Source: Fistulifera solaris
Taxonomy: Eukaryota; Bacillariophyta; Bacillariophyceae; Naviculales; Stauroneidaceae
Reading direction: 5' to 3'
NCBI GenBank assembly: GCA_030295235.1
Contig: AP026132.1
Coordinates: forward strand, 62,001-126,000
DNA: 64,000 nt
Shown here piece after piece: positions 50,880 to 61,526 of this stretch. The notes under the pieces were generated by a model, which was not told the DNA's origin, did not search any database, and saw only the letters and a program-made list of their open reading frames with translations. Positions within the stretch are counted from its first letter, which is position 1. Each line of letters starts with the position of its first letter. Position numbers and translations under genes: made by a program.

Positions 50880-51903
50880 ATGATGGCGGCGGGTCGTTCG
50901 ACAATGTTGCGTCTCTATTCTGTGACGACGACGACGCGCCGCGTTGCTTGCTATTATTCAACACAATCATCACACAATAACCAATCAAACAAGAAGGACG
51001 ATTTGCAACACGCGATTCAAATGGTACGAACGTACGATCCGGCGGGTTATTTGCCCGGTCAATTGCTTCCCACAAGCACCATGCAAGAAGGATATTATGC
51101 CGTCCGGAGTTTTTGGGTCGAAACGGGCTTACGAAAACAATCCTCCTTTGGTAGCATTGCAGTCACATCGCCTCAGGAATATTTGAACGCCTGGAAAGAT
51201 GGTATTACTGCTGTCTTCGATGACAACAACCGAGACGAATTTTTGTCACATCCCACATTACGGCTTTTACATTCCTTGCGTCCCCATTTTCCCTCCTCGG
51301 ATCCGTTTTTGCAAGTGTTGGAGGCCCGGCAATACGAATTAGAAAGTCCCCAATTTCAAACGTTAGAAGAAGTGAAACAACACGCCAGACGATCGTGTGG
51401 GAATTTGTTGTCCTTGGTTCTGTTCACGGGCGACAAAACACCTTTCACCCGTCCGTACAGTCATCAAGCGGCGCAGTGTTTGGGACAAGCGCACGGTCTC
51501 GTTCAAGCGTTGCGGACCAGTATTCCCGTCTTGTCGAATACGGGACGATTGTTGTTGCCGCAGGATTTGTTGCAACAAGAAGGTGTCGCGAGTCCACGGT
51601 ATTTGTTGTCGGCCTTGAGTCAAGGCGATGAAGCGGGGACGGCGGCACTGGCGCGGGTCGTGGAACGCATGGCGGTGGAAGCGCGACAGTCTCTTCACAA
51701 AAGCACGACAATGGCAAGATCAAGTCCGGGAGGAATCGTCATCGGCCGTTTTGTTGCCCAGTCATGCCCTGGAAACGTATTTGGATCGTTTGGCGGCGAA
51801 ACAATATCGTCTCACGGATCGGAGTCTGCGGAATGTGAGCTGGATGGAACATGCGCAATGTTCGTTTCGCATGATTCGTGGTTACTACAATCGGACGTAT
51901 TAG
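50880..51903 (+). CDS. NDUFAF6: squalene/phytoene-synthase-fold complex I assembly factor, NDUFAF6-like
   Basis: ATG 50880 (or 50883) begins a mitochondrial presequence (MMAAGRSTMLRLYSVTTTTR). The core shows AIQMVRTYDPAGYLPGQLLP, YYAVRSFWVETG, SCGNLLSLVLF, QCLGQAHGLVQALRTSIPVL and RLLLPQDLLQQEGV. This order matches NDUFAF6, a catalytically dead relative of squalene/phytoene synthases needed to build respiratory complex I; the DxxxD metal sites of true synthases are not seen. Near residue 273 the reading changes register; removing one A from AAAA at 51699-51702 leads into ARQWQDQVREESSSAVLLP, SHALETYLDRL and MIRGYYNRTY, the expected C-terminus, for about 340 residues. Confidence 0.8.
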
Positions 51904-52210
51904 ACACAGAAAGAGAAGATATTCGAATGGCAAGTCTCCTTACTCGCCGCCACGCCTTCCGTTAACCAACCAACCTTTTTTTCATTACAAACGGTCCTAG
52001 CTGTGTTCGGTGTTATTCAGGTACTTTGCAGAGATGTACGCAACCTCGTGATTCTTTGTGGATAAATTCAGGGTCCACGTAAAGACAACTTGCTACGGAA
52101 CTATTATGGAAGCAAAACAAAAATCATCATTCATTCGGTTATTATATCGTAACGGTGAAGAAAGGACATAGTTTGATCAAGAATATCTCTGCAAACAACC
52201 ATACACTCCT
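51904..52210. other. short convergent intergenic gap
   Basis: 3' ends of two convergent genes meet across this gap. No structure was noticed. Confidence 0.4.
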
Positions 52211-53318
52211 TCAACCTGACGTTAAGTCACAATTGTATGTTGGCGACGTGCCAAAACGTTCAATGAGTATGTCGACTGCTCCTGGCACCCGGTAAAAACA
52301 AACTGTACAGTCCTTTAGAGCGTGGAATACTTCGGAAGGATGGCCCAGAGTAGGACCATCGGGTAAAGGCTGTCGGACAAGAGGATCTGGACGTACAAGA
52401 GGTTTTGGATCAATAAGAGCAGGAAGCATGGAGGGATTATTGGTGTGAATCATGTTCAGTAGCCATTTGCATTGGTCTCGTTGACTTTCAAAGTCTTCAC
52501 GAATAAGTGCCTTGATCATTGCATATTCTTCTTCGGTGCGGCCTTTTTGTTTCCAATGCACGGTGAAAGAACTGCACAGCAGCCTCGTGGGCTGCTACGA
52601 TTCGAAGTTTTATGATAGCAAGTGCGACGAGAAATGGGGCTCTCACCTCGTGCGGATTTCTTGTTGAAAGAATACCCTCGATTACATTCGAGTATCGACA
52701 ACCGGGTTGACGGTGATAAACCCATTCCCCTTCGCTGCTCGGCCAATTTTCACGTACCGCGGTGACTTTCAAAGCAATAGCGCTGTCTAAATACATCCAG
52801 GTGTGAATGAACGTATACGCATCGTCGTCCCGGTTTAGGGACAGTAGAACGAAAGGCACTTGCAAACGTGTCCCGTAGCGGTCTAATATGCCCAACCGGA
52901 GATGCTCCAAGTGATGGTACAGACACAATTCCCAAACCTCTTTGACATCATGGCTTTGAGTGGCGGCGCCCCAATACAACCTCGCCAAGTCGTGGGTAGC
53001 TTCCAGGTATGGCAACGCGCGTGGCACGCTCCAAAAGTTTCCAACTTCTGTTTCAAAAGCATTTCCCTCAGGCGCGGAGCGGAGAATTTCTGCCTCATCT
53101 TGGACTCTCTTTTTCGTTTCGTCGATATACACACAGACGGTGCGATGCGTCGCGTAGTGCTGCTTTTGGCAGGTTTTGTTGCAATACCAAGCTACAAAAC
53201 AACGTGAGCATCGCAACAAAGTCGTACTAGGTGTTTCCATGCACTGTGAACAACAAGGCTTTTCGCGCAAATTAGGATCCCTTCCATCGTATACGGGAGA
53301 TGGGGCTTTGTCGGCCAT
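52211..53318 (-). CDS. MYND zinc-finger protein
   Basis: Starts at ATG 53318. Residues about 22-62 form the MYND finger: CCSQC, LLRCSRCFVAWYCNKTCQKQ, HYATHRTVC, with the full C-x2-C...C-x2-C...C-x3-C...H-x3-C set. The rest is helical and resembles uncharacterised C-terminal regions of algal MYND proteins (ARLYWGAATQSHDVKEVWEL, EYAMIKALIREDFE, HALKDCTVCFYR). Two frames meet near 52544; removing one T from TTTTT at 52544-52548 (plus strand) gives ALETKGRTEEEYAMIK and 368 residues. MYND fingers bind Pro-rich peptides; no SET domain is present, so it is not obviously a methyltransferase. Confidence 0.75.
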
Positions 53319-53736
53319 TCTACTGGTCTATTGATTTCTGATTAATATTATACGGAGTAGTTCCTGTTTTGTGATGGTGACAAAGCGTTGTTTTAAAGCA
53401 ATGACAAAGAATTATTTTTGGCGCATCGTGGGCGCTTCACGGAGAAGCCGGAGTCTTTTCGTCTACATAAACTCTTGACGCGGAGAGTCTCGACTCTAAG
53501 TATCATGGAACGCTCATGCTGGCTTCCATTAAATAAGGAAACACACACATCTGCTTAAATTGCCTTAAAGTTAGACGCTTGACAAACGAAGAATGAAATT
53601 ATGTTATACTTTCTTAGGTTTATTGTATCGAAGAGACTTGGTTCGTCGACCTATTTATGTATAATGTTTTTACGCTCTAAACGATAGAATGAATCCTTAG
53701 CTCCTTAGCTTTCGTTAAATTGCTCCTCCGCCTACA
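53319..53736. other. intergenic, no gene seen
   Basis: 418-bp gap between two minus-strand genes. Promoter of the MYND gene and 3' region of the PITH gene; nothing else recognised. Confidence 0.4.
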
Positions 53737-54405
53737 TTACATGATATTATGATTCGCCAATTCATCTCCCGGCACTTTATGATCTTCTGGCATTCCTTGT
53801 GCTTCATAAACAGCTTCTACAATCATGCGTTTGGCTTTGGTACCTTTACCTTTGAGACCAATGTACGTAATTTCTGTTCCTCCATTCTCTTCGTCTTCGT
53901 CGTCATCATTGCTGTTATAATTGGTTTCGACGTATATACTAAGTGACGAAATATTTTGAAATCGCCCCGCCGGACGACAAGGATAATCAATCGTTCCTCC
54001 TTCCACGTGATGCGGTGGCAACAATTCCAAAATCTGTTGCGGCGGCAAATCATCGTGCATCATGTCAAAATCCAAATCTTCTCGATTCGTAAACAACCGT
54101 ATCTTGCGCGGAGCGGCGGTACGATTCGTTGACGTAGCAGTCGTGCAGATGCAAATGGACTGGACGGTCACTGCTTCCGTAAACGGAATCGTCAATAACA
54201 ATTCCGGATCGTCCGATGGCGACTGCAACGAAGGTGTCGAGGACAATCGGTCCTCGTGATATTTGAGAATTTCTCGTCCACTCCCCGGCACGACTTCATT
54301 GAGACAGATCACACGAGGAATATCCATATATTGTCGCAAACTCAATCCCAAATCATCCGTGTGATCGTGATCGTGTGAATGGCCTTGACATTCGGGAGGA
54401 TCCAT
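53737..54405 (-). CDS. PITHD1: PITH-domain protein (PITHD1/TXNL1-C-like)
   Basis: 222 residues. Starts with a His/Asp-rich stretch (CQGHSHDHDHTDDLG), as in PITHD1. The PITH domain follows: LNEVVPGSGREILKYHEDRL, ELLLTIPFTEAVTVQSICI, APRKIRLFTNREDLDFD, and the end GGTEITYIGLKGKGTKAKRM plus VYEAQGMPEDHKV. The domain interacts with the 26S proteasome in other eukaryotes; no thioredoxin domain is attached. The start is clear. A family B element in the same orientation lies about 240-310 bp upstream. Confidence 0.92.
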   Translation of the reverse strand: MDPPECQGHSHDHDHTDDLGLSLRQYMDIPRVICLNEVVPGSGREILKYHEDRLSSTPSLQSPSDDPELLLTIPFTEAVTVQSICICTTATSTNRTAAPRKIRLFTNREDLDFDMMHDDLPPQQILELLPPHHVEGGTIDYPCRPAGRFQNISSLSIYVETNYNSNDDDEDEENGGTEITYIGLKGKGTKAKRMIVEAVYEAQGMPEDHKVPGDELANHNIM

Positions 54406-54639
54406 TTTGGGGGGTCGTTATGAGGAGTCAATGATTGTGTATTGTGATGATGTTCTGAGGTTTTGCTGGCGTATAAACACGGTAACTGCTTCTCTCGGGC
54501 TTTGTTTCGTATAAGACTACAAGTAATTGCTTGCAATATTTGTTGTTTGCTGTTCGTTTCTTGGTTTTTTGCCCAACAGAAGATACACATCATGGTTCGC
54601 ATCGCATGATATAAGATATAACGCGACGCTCGATAAACC

Positions 54640-54712
54640 ATCTCCGGGTTCCCCTCTGTCGATAAATTTCCTTACGGGGGCCTACGTGAAATACACGTAG
54701 ACTTTTGAAGTG
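54640..54712 (-). repeat. dispersed copy of repeat family B
   Basis: Minus-strand CTACGTG-TATTT-CACGTAG hairpin, then AAATTTATCGACAGAGGGGA and ACCCGGAG. Upstream of the PITH gene in the same orientation. The remaining 54713-55278 holds no gene that I can support. Confidence 0.75.
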
Positions 54713-55278
54713 TTTCATCTGTTGTCTTGTTCGTGTTGGTTGTTTCAATTGATGCCGAATATTCTAGTGTATGGACTCTCTGTATGCCTGTTGATGGCTG
54801 TTGCGATGCAAGTTGTCGATGTCGGACCTCAATTTGTATTGAGATCGACTTCGATAAGTTTCGATTGCAGACTGCATCGATAAAAATCCTACGATGGCTA
54901 GCTGCATTTTCCGTAGAGTTTCGATGCGCTGTATCTTGCATTTTTTCTGTTTTGATTTCAAACTGCATGCAATCATCGTTTACTAGTGTGAATGAGCGAT
55001 GTAAGTTCAGGGCTTAATGACATTGCTGTCAAACAATTCGAAGGTTACGTATTCAATGGAAGGTCAAAATTCAGAAGCCCTCTTTCGTTATTAATGCTTA
55101 ACCCTAAACTTCCCGGCCTCACTCACAGTAAGGTTATACAAGTAGACGCCTCCAAAAAGACAGATGATGCGATGATGATTCATGATTCGCAGTCGTTGAT
55201 ACCAAAAAGCTTTTCTTCCTATTCGTCTATTTATTTTGTTCTTAGCAAATCACAATACCCTACAACTATAATTCAAAA

Positions 55279-55638
55279 ATGTCCTCCATTCCCGGATCCG
55301 CACACGTCAACTTGTCACTCGGAGGACTCGTCCTCGCCGGCGGTATCGTCGGTTACGTCAAAAAGGGCAGTCGCATGAGTCTCATTTCGGGCATCACCGT
55401 CGGTTCTCTTTTGTTGGGTTCCGGATATTTGATTGCCAAGACGGATCAAGTGTACGAAGGACACGTCTTGGCGACGACCACTTCTTCCATTTTGGCGTTG
55501 GCCATGGGACAGCGCTTTATGGCGACGGGGAAATTCATGCCCGCCGGATTGGTGGCGGCGCTCGGGGCCGGGGCGTGTGCGTACAATTATCACAAATCGA
55601 AAGAATGGGCTCCCGCATCATCCGTGAAGGAGGAGTAA
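55279..55638 (+). CDS. TMEM14/UPF0136 family membrane protein
   Basis: 119 residues and four hydrophobic segments: LSLGGLVLAGGIVGYVKKGS, MSLISGITVGSLLLGSGYLI, LATTTSSILALAMGQRF and MPAGLVAALGAGACAY. The spacing and the GGxxGYxKxGS, SLxxG and GRF-like MATGKFMPAG wording match the TMEM14 family, small proteins of mitochondrial or plastid inner membranes; the plant FAX proteins, which export fatty acids from plastids, belong to the same superfamily. No cleavable leader is visible. Full length for the family. Confidence 0.88.
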   Translation: MSSIPGSAHVNLSLGGLVLAGGIVGYVKKGSRMSLISGITVGSLLLGSGYLIAKTDQVYEGHVLATTTSSILALAMGQRFMATGKFMPAGLVAALGAGACAYNYHKSKEWAPASSVKEE

Positions 55639-55842
55639 TTGATGTGATTACGAACGTCGTGTTGGAAGCTCTGGGAGGCTGCAGTATCGACGTTCATGTG
55701 TTGCCTGGTAACGACACGTCTCAAATACTCCGTATTACTTTCGTGCAGGATTTCAAGGCAAACAAGGCACGAAGGGAACAACATCAATTTTACATAATAT
55801 ACTTTGTTAATTGGATTTGCCAGAAATTACAGATACTTTCGA

Positions 55843-56421
55843 TCACAGACTCACAGTGTCCTGATATACAAGTGTGTCGATGAAACCAGGAAAGCCCGAA
55901 AAGGTCACCCATTCGTCAGTGCCGAGCAGAAAGCTACCCCTGTCATTATCAACATCGATTTCTTCCTCACTCGAAATGGTGGTTGGAGCCGCCGTCCCAT
56001 TTTCATCCTCCGTTTCCTCTCTGAGTAGAAATCTAGCCCAGGAGAACGATGGGCTTTCCAGTCTCTCGCTGTTTCGCTCGGCCGAAAGAACAATACGATC
56101 GGGAATAATATCGTCCATTGTTAATCCGTCCATGATTGATTCCCAATTTGCTTCGTCTAGTGTTGCTGACTTGGACGAAGATGACGAACTCAACGTAGAA
56201 ACATCGTCGGCAAAAGCTGTTGGTGGTTCGACGACCGTTCGACTTCCTTCTGTTGTGCTACGGGTAACTGCTGCGTATTGTCTATTCAAAGGATGATCCT
56301 TGGAGAAAAATGAAGTAGATTGGAGTTCAATGGGTTGCGTTGTCAGTGGGTTGGAAGCAGCAGAACGTGCCTTGGCCGTCACCAGGACTGGTGTGCATGA
56401 ATTGACACTGTAAAGTCGCAT
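55843..56421 (-). CDS. small acidic/Ser-rich protein of unknown function
   Basis: 192 residues from ATG 56421. No domain recognised. The N-terminus (MRLYSVNSCTPVLVTAKARS) is basic and Ser/Ala-rich, so an organelle presequence is possible. The middle has a poly-Ser run (LSSSSSSKS) and acidic patches; a conserved-looking segment near the C-terminus is ESPSFSWARFLLREETED. The 3' end overlaps no other gene. Codon usage resembles the neighbours, but no homolog is recognised, so it is a probable gene only. Confidence 0.5.
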   Translation of the reverse strand: MRLYSVNSCTPVLVTAKARSAASNPLTTQPIELQSTSFFSKDHPLNRQYAAVTRSTTEGSRTVVEPPTAFADDVSTLSSSSSSKSATLDEANWESIMDGLTMDDIIPDRIVLSAERNSERLESPSFSWARFLLREETEDENGTAAPTTISSEEEIDVDNDRGSFLLGTDEWVTFSGFPGFIDTLVYQDTVSL

Positions 56422-56724
56422 GTTGAAAATTATAACAATATGTTGATGTCACCCGCTCAATTGTTTCCTTCAGCGTGGAAAATGTGGGACGCTAACGTGA
56501 TTGGGGTGCTCGAGCCTCCCATGTTGTAGAGAACGCACTCGGAGTAGATAGCAATCGTGAAGCACCTCTTGTGTGCGGTTCATGTTACTCCCCACGCCTG
56601 CAGACAAGTCAAAATAATAATGAACTTCTATTCCGGCGATGTGGCGAAGTTTGTTAACAAAAAGTGGCATATCATTGTTTGCGATGTTGGCTTGGCAGGT
56701 TTTTTGGGTAGAGGTAATATAAAC

Positions 56725-56835
56725 ACCACCTGGGTCACGGTACGCGTCGACATCACATTCCCATATTTTCTGGGTACGTGTCGACAACAATTTCCAGATT
56801 TTCTGGGTACTAGAGTACGAACGTAGTGTCGACAT
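56725..56835 (-). repeat. family C palindromes upstream of a lumenal-protein gene
   Basis: CCAGATTTTCTGG at 56794-56806, with a related CCATATTTTCTGGG at 56761 and three GTCGACA boxes (near 56747, 56780 and 56828), about 100-200 nt before the ATG at 56932. Confidence 0.55.
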
Positions 56836-56931
56836 CACATATTATCATTGCCAAAATTTCGGCGTGGATGCATCAGTTTGAATAAGCACAGGGAATGTGT
56901 TGTTGTTATCAAAAGTGCAAAGCAGCAAATA

Positions 56932-57729
56932 ATGATAATGAGATTGCTTCTGACTTTGTTGTGTTGCTGGAGTATTTCTGGCTATCAGCCTTCGCAACGT
57001 AAATCTTCATCGGCATCGCTGCCGATCGATGACGCTGCAGGCGTTTTACCAATTTCTTCGCGACGACGCTTGTTCGGTCAGCTCACAACGACTCTAACGG
57101 CAATTTCGGTGCTCACTACTGCCCGACCTGCTTTCGCGGCTACTTTTACACCCGGAGGTACATTGGTCGATCGACCCGTCGGCGTCACCATCAACAATCC
57201 CGAAGCATCCCCAACGCGCGCGTTTGACAATAGCAACGTCTTGTTCCAACAAGATTATTTCTTCAAATTCGGAACGGCCGCTCCTTGGATTGATGAAAAC
57301 AATCGGTTGGAGTTTCCAACCCAAATGCCGTTTGTCCGAGTGCAACAACGCTACGATGCTTTGCAGAAATATGGGACACGCGTGCAACGTGGTTTAGAAC
57401 AAGTCGAGAATTTATTGTCAACAAAGAATACAGAAGGAACTGAGTTGGAAGCCGATCATCCCATTTACGCGTTACGTGCACTCGGATTGTTGGCGAATAG
57501 TTTCTGTGCGTCCGAAAATACGGGGACGACCAACGAACTCTTGTTGGCGCGGTATTATGTCAATGAAATTTATCTCGGAATCAACGATATTCGGATGAAT
57601 CCTGAACGAGCCGAACAGGCGCATCGATCGTGTCTCAAAGCGGCAAACTCTTATTTGAATATGCTGAATCGAGTCATTACGCCGAAGGTGGGTGAGCCCT
57701 TTGTTTTGCTAGATATCAAGGATGCTTGA
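56932..57729 (+). CDS. thylakoid-lumen protein with twin-arginine leader
   Basis: ATG 56932 (or 56938) gives a signal peptide ending SISG/YQPSQ, then a transit stretch with SSRRRLFGQLTTTLTAISVL and ARPAFA/ATF: a tripartite leader that would take the protein through ER, plastid and, by the Tat route, into the thylakoid lumen. The mature part (about 200 residues) is mostly helical: DNSNVLFQQDYFFKFGTA, LQKYGTRVQRGLEQVENLL, HPIYALRALGLLANSF, LLARYYVNEIYLGIND and CLKAANSYLNMLNRV. A four-helix lumenal fold like PsbQ or Psb31 is plausible, but the family is not firmly recognised. It is near other photosynthesis-related precursors. Confidence 0.7.
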   Translation: MIMRLLLTLLCCWSISGYQPSQRKSSSASLPIDDAAGVLPISSRRRLFGQLTTTLTAISVLTTARPAFAATFTPGGTLVDRPVGVTINNPEASPTRAFDNSNVLFQQDYFFKFGTAAPWIDENNRLEFPTQMPFVRVQQRYDALQKYGTRVQRGLEQVENLLSTKNTEGTELEADHPIYALRALGLLANSFCASENTGTTNELLLARYYVNEIYLGINDIRMNPERAEQAHRSCLKAANSYLNMLNRVITPKVGEPFVLLDIKDA

Positions 57730-57856
57730 AGACAAGCGCGAAGTAGTGAAAAACAAGTTCATATGCTAAGGAGTTAAACGAACCATTAATCACGCAAGGT
57801 CTTTCTATTTAATAGTTATCTTTGTACAGTCTCTATTTCGGGTGTCGCAACTCAGT

Positions 57857-58483
57857 TTAAACGAGGAAACCCAAGTCACCGCCGTTTTTCTTGGCCAATT
57901 TCACCAAATTCGTTCGTAACGTCCGAGGTGCTTCGGCCAACCATTCCTCCATGTCAATGGATCCATTCTCGTCACGATCGGCACGGGCAAAGATACCCTT
58001 TAGTTGTTTTTCCTTCAAGAAGGCACCGAATCCCAATGCTTTTAACGCGACGACGAGTTCGTCTTCTTCAATGACACCATTCTTGTTGATATCGGCCAAT
58101 TCAAACAATTTTCGCAGCATCGTTTGACCGAATTCTGTTTCCGCGGTATCCACGAAACGACCAATAACGTCCGAGTGAAGGGAAATGGCGTTGCCGCGGA
58201 TCTTGTTGAGACGTTCCTCTCCCAATACGCCCTTGGCGGCAAGAACAACGGGAGAGAAGATGCCGTTCTTGTGATGATCATCCGCTTTCTTCTTGGGTGC
58301 ATTCTTTTTGGGTGGTTCTTGTGGAACTAAATTGTGGTCGTGGTCAGCTGTGGCCACAGAAGAAAAGACGATGCTGCTCGGTGGTGCAACCACCGAATGA
58401 GGTCGGATCACAAAGGCGGACGACATCATCATGGCGGAAGAAGCCATGATTGTCGCAATCAGATTCAGGTTTTTGCGGTTCAT
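57857..58483 (-). CDS. plastid-targeted EF-hand calcium-binding protein
   Basis: I chose ATG 58483 because it opens a typical diatom plastid leader: IATIMASSAMMMSSA/FVIRP with the Ala/Phe cleavage. An in-frame ATG at 58633 adds an unrelated 50 residues. The 208-residue protein has a Lys/Pro-rich linker, a helix (GIFSPVVLAAKGVLGEERLN) and then two EF-hands with intact ligands, DINKNGVIEEDE and DRDENGSIDMEE, separated by ALKALGFGAFLKEKQLKGIF. It could sense stromal calcium. A degenerate paralog is encoded divergently at 59432. No enzymatic domain. Confidence 0.82.
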   Translation of the reverse strand: MNRKNLNLIATIMASSAMMMSSAFVIRPHSVVAPPSSIVFSSVATADHDHNLVPQEPPKKNAPKKKADDHHKNGIFSPVVLAAKGVLGEERLNKIRGNAISLHSDVIGRFVDTAETEFGQTMLRKLFELADINKNGVIEEDELVVALKALGFGAFLKEKQLKGIFARADRDENGSIDMEEWLAEAPRTLRTNLVKLAKKNGGDLGFLV

Positions 58484-59431
58484 CGTGTTTGTTTTGTAAA
58501 GAGGAGTATTTGTAAAAGAATAATGTTTGTTTTGCAACTGGTTTGTTTTTGTGAGAACAAGAACAAAAGGTGAACCGAGGAAGCAAAATCGCTGAATATT
58601 GATGCTGACGGAAGCTTGTTGTTGGCGAAACACGAGCCAGAAAAAGTGCTCACTTTGTGAGAAACTGACTCATCCGCTTCCGAAATATGACGCCTTCCTT
58701 CCCATTTCCAATTCGTGAAGTCGTGAAGGTTCATCGACTATTGAGCATTATGCAGGCAGCCGTCTGCAGTTGCGGTTCGGATTACGTGGAATGTACACCT
58801 CAGTGCGGATTATCGACAAGTGTTTCTATTTTTTTTTTTACTTCTTTGTGACTCTGATTCAGAAACAAGAAGAGGACACGTCAGATGTAGAGTGCAACCA
58901 GCAGTAGGATTTTTCTGAGTAATACTCGGTTAGACTTCTCTCGCTGTTCCTCACGCTTCCATGCCTTCGTCACCGTGCCAAGCACGGAAAGGCGTGCAAA
59001 GTGCAAAATGAGGATTATATGTTATGGAAACAAAAGCTAACAATGACACAACAACATGGAAATCCTACACGGGATTTATCTATTGACTCATGACCATCCT
59101 CTAGCTCGTTTCTCACTCATGCGCATCGGTACCCAGTCTTTAAGTAAAATTAATCGTTACATAGTCACACCCGTTTCACGATTCCTCTCGCGTTTGAAAA
59201 TTCGAATTCTGACTCCGCGCTTGCAGTTCACTCATCACTCATCACTCATCAGCGTGTCTGACACACGACAAAGCAAGATCGGCATGATGATGTTGAAAAT
59301 GGTCAGCAAAACGGAAGGAATAAGCATGAACGAGTGATGGCTTGTGCCAGCCATGGTTTCATAATCCATTGCGAATACCTTGCTTCCATCACATCTTCAT
59401 AACAAGTCTTCACAAAAAAAATATCAGCAAA
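58484..59431. other. divergent promoter region between EF-hand paralogs
   Basis: About 950 bp without supported genes. Short direct repeats (ACTCATC) occur near 59228-59247; family A-C elements were not seen here. Confidence 0.4.
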
Positions 59432-59902
59432 ATGACCTTGATTTTCTTCATCACTTTACTCTTTTGACCCTTCACAGAACATCTGGTTTCGTGTCAACGG
59501 CGCCCAGAAATAGGCACGCATTCGGTTTTTTCGGCTGTCACGCGCCATGAAGAAGGACGCCCGGTTCCAGTGGTTATGCATATACAAGAACTGCTTGGTC
59601 GGCACCGCTGGCAGCAGCTCCAATTGGATCATCATTCGCACTTGATTGTTGGTCTGGAAAATGCCAATCCCGAGTTCGGCCGCAATGTTTTGTCACAATT
59701 ATTTGACTCGAGTGCCACTCCTGGCATGAGTGAGTCGCAACTGGATCGGGCACTGCGTTCCCTGGGATATGTCTGGTTGCGTCAACAACAACTGAACAAA
59801 GTATTCCCTCACGCAAAAACGGTCAAGGCCCGTGATCTGAAGCGTCTTTTGGTAGGAAATCCGCATCGACTGAGAAATGCGCTCCTCAACTTGGCGGCGT
59901 AA
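59432..59902 (+). CDS. degenerate EF-hand paralog without calcium ligands
   Basis: The C-terminal two-thirds reads in one frame: GRPVPVVMHIQELLGRHRWQ, EFGRNVLSQLFDSSATPGMS, ALRSLGYVWLRQQQLNKVFP and RLRNALLNLAA. It aligns end to end with the EF-hand gene at 57857 (SPVVLAAKGVLG, EFGQTMLRKLFELADINKNG, ALKALGFGAFLKEKQLKGIF), but both loops have lost their acidic ligands. ATG 59432 gives MTLIFFITLLF then a stop; adding one T at 59462-59465 and removing one at 59526-59531 yields a leader with TSG/FVSTAPR and 156 residues. The start model therefore depends on two homopolymer corrections. A calcium-independent role or decay is possible. Confidence 0.55.
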
Positions 59903-60020
59903 TCCATTTTTGAAGGTTATTGACGCGAAAATTGGCATCGTAAAATTAACTGAATAACTAGTAGTGTAATTTGTAAAGTGAGCAATGATTATCTTTGTCT
60001 CTGTTCTTGTTATTTGTGAA

Positions 60021-60899
60021 TTAAACAGTCGAACGACGCTCTTTGGCTCGCAGCTTGAGTCCGGTCACTGGAGCAGGAATGGCTTGAAACGACGACATGA
60101 CTTTTTGAATTTGCTCTTCACTGCCCTTTTTCCATCGTAACGCCGACGCCGATCCGACCAAAAGAACCGCCTGCTGGGAACCGAAGGGGATGGTGGCGAC
60201 AATACGAGCCCGTCGTGGAATCTCCGATTGTGTGCTTTGACTGAGAGTCGAGAATGACACGTCCATGACTTTATACGAGGACCCGTTGTTTCCCTGAATC
60301 AGACTCGATGACTTGACTTTCACATCCGTGGGTGACCCGTAAAACGAGAAGCGACCCGTGGGTGCAAATAAATCATTCAAAAAGAAAGCATCATTCAATT
60401 GAGCGAGCGATTGACCCGATGTTTTTCGCGAAACCGCCAGGAAAGCACCATCGCCGGTACTCGGATCACGACACTCGACATCAAATACAGTACCCGTTTG
60501 CAACGGCCACGGAGAGGAAAAGGATGCTAGAATGGGCACCATGTTGTCACCACCGCTCACCAGTATTTCGGCCAAGACATCTCCGGATCGGGGGTCACGA
60601 GACACTTCACTGCCGTCCCGAAGAACGACACCGGTCTCGGGCCTCGATTTACCCGCCTGTCCACTGACTCCCATGGGATTGGACACAAAGCCATTGCGCA
60701 GATAGTCGTCGACATTGAGGCGATCCGGAATTTCTTTGTCTTCGGCGTTCACTGGTGTCGACACGAACGTCGTGATAGCACCGGTCGTGAATGCCCCGAT
60801 GGCCTGACGTCGATTGCACAGAGACGATAAGGCGACAACTGTGGAAGGCGCCACGTAGAGCGCATTAAGAAGAAAGATGGTCCTTTGCATGAATTTCAT
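60021..60899 (-). CDS. thylakoid-lumen PsbP-like protein
   Basis: 292 residues. Leader: IFLLNALYVAPSTVVALSS (signal peptide), CNRRQAIGAFTTGAITTFVS (twin-arginine) and VNA/EDKE as lumenal cleavage. The mature part contains FVSNPMGVSGQAGKSRPETG, FSSPWPLQTGTVFDVECRD, GDGAFLAVSR and a C-terminal VMSSFQAI, the layout of PsbP-related lumenal proteins of red-lineage algae. The family helps photosystem II or other thylakoid complexes assemble; the exact role of this member is unknown. It shares the 61-kb intergenic region with the divergent sulfotransferase gene. Confidence 0.72.
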   Translation of the reverse strand: MKFMQRTIFLLNALYVAPSTVVALSSLCNRRQAIGAFTTGAITTFVSTPVNAEDKEIPDRLNVDDYLRNGFVSNPMGVSGQAGKSRPETGVVLRDGSEVSRDPRSGDVLAEILVSGGDNMVPILASFSSPWPLQTGTVFDVECRDPSTGDGAFLAVSRKTSGQSLAQLNDAFFLNDLFAPTGRFSFYGSPTDVKVKSSSLIQGNNGSSYKVMDVSFSTLSQSTQSEIPRRARIVATIPFGSQQAVLLVGSASALRWKKGSEEQIQKVMSSFQAIPAPVTGLKLRAKERRSTV

Positions 60900-61526
60900 G
60901 GCGATGGTTTTGGATACGATTATTATGCTTTCTCATCCGAAGAGATCGGCTTTTATGTTGTCATCGAAAATGAGAAGTTGGCTGACGTGTGCGCGTTGCG
61001 CGTGCAAAGCGAACTCATGACTCAAATATTTAAGGACGAATTCGCATAAGTCACGAGGCGTAGGTCATCTTGATTTTGATAGATTGACTATAGATTTCCA
61101 ACAAAAACGGAGTAGCTATCAAACAAAATAAAAAGGCAGTTCTGCATCTAACTTCGGTCTTCTAATAGTCAAAACAAAGAGTACATTAGAAATTTCGTGC
61201 GAAACGTTCGTTGTAGCTCCTCTTTAAGTGAGCCCTTGAGCGAAGTAGGTGGAAACTGGAAACATTGCAAATGTAGTGACAAAGCTGGACTTTTTGCGTC
61301 GTTTTCCTTCTGCGCTCGCTCTCGTGCTCCGGAGCTTAGGTTTTACTCTATACCATAACTGTAGCTTGACGAGGAACGCAAAAGTCAATCTTCCCACCAA
61401 AGATTTAAGAGAAACGTGAAGTTGGGGTTCTCGAAAATCTTTGCGCACCCAACCGATCATGAGATATGTGGGATTTTCGAAAAGCATATTGCTACGGAAA
61501 CAAACAATTTCAAATTCATCCTTCCC
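60900..61526. other. divergent intergenic region
   Basis: About 630 bp between the PsbP-like and sulfotransferase-like starts. No repeat-family copy or structured site was noticed; a 146-residue minus frame at 61224-61664 overlaps the start of the sulfotransferase gene and looks spurious. Confidence 0.4.
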
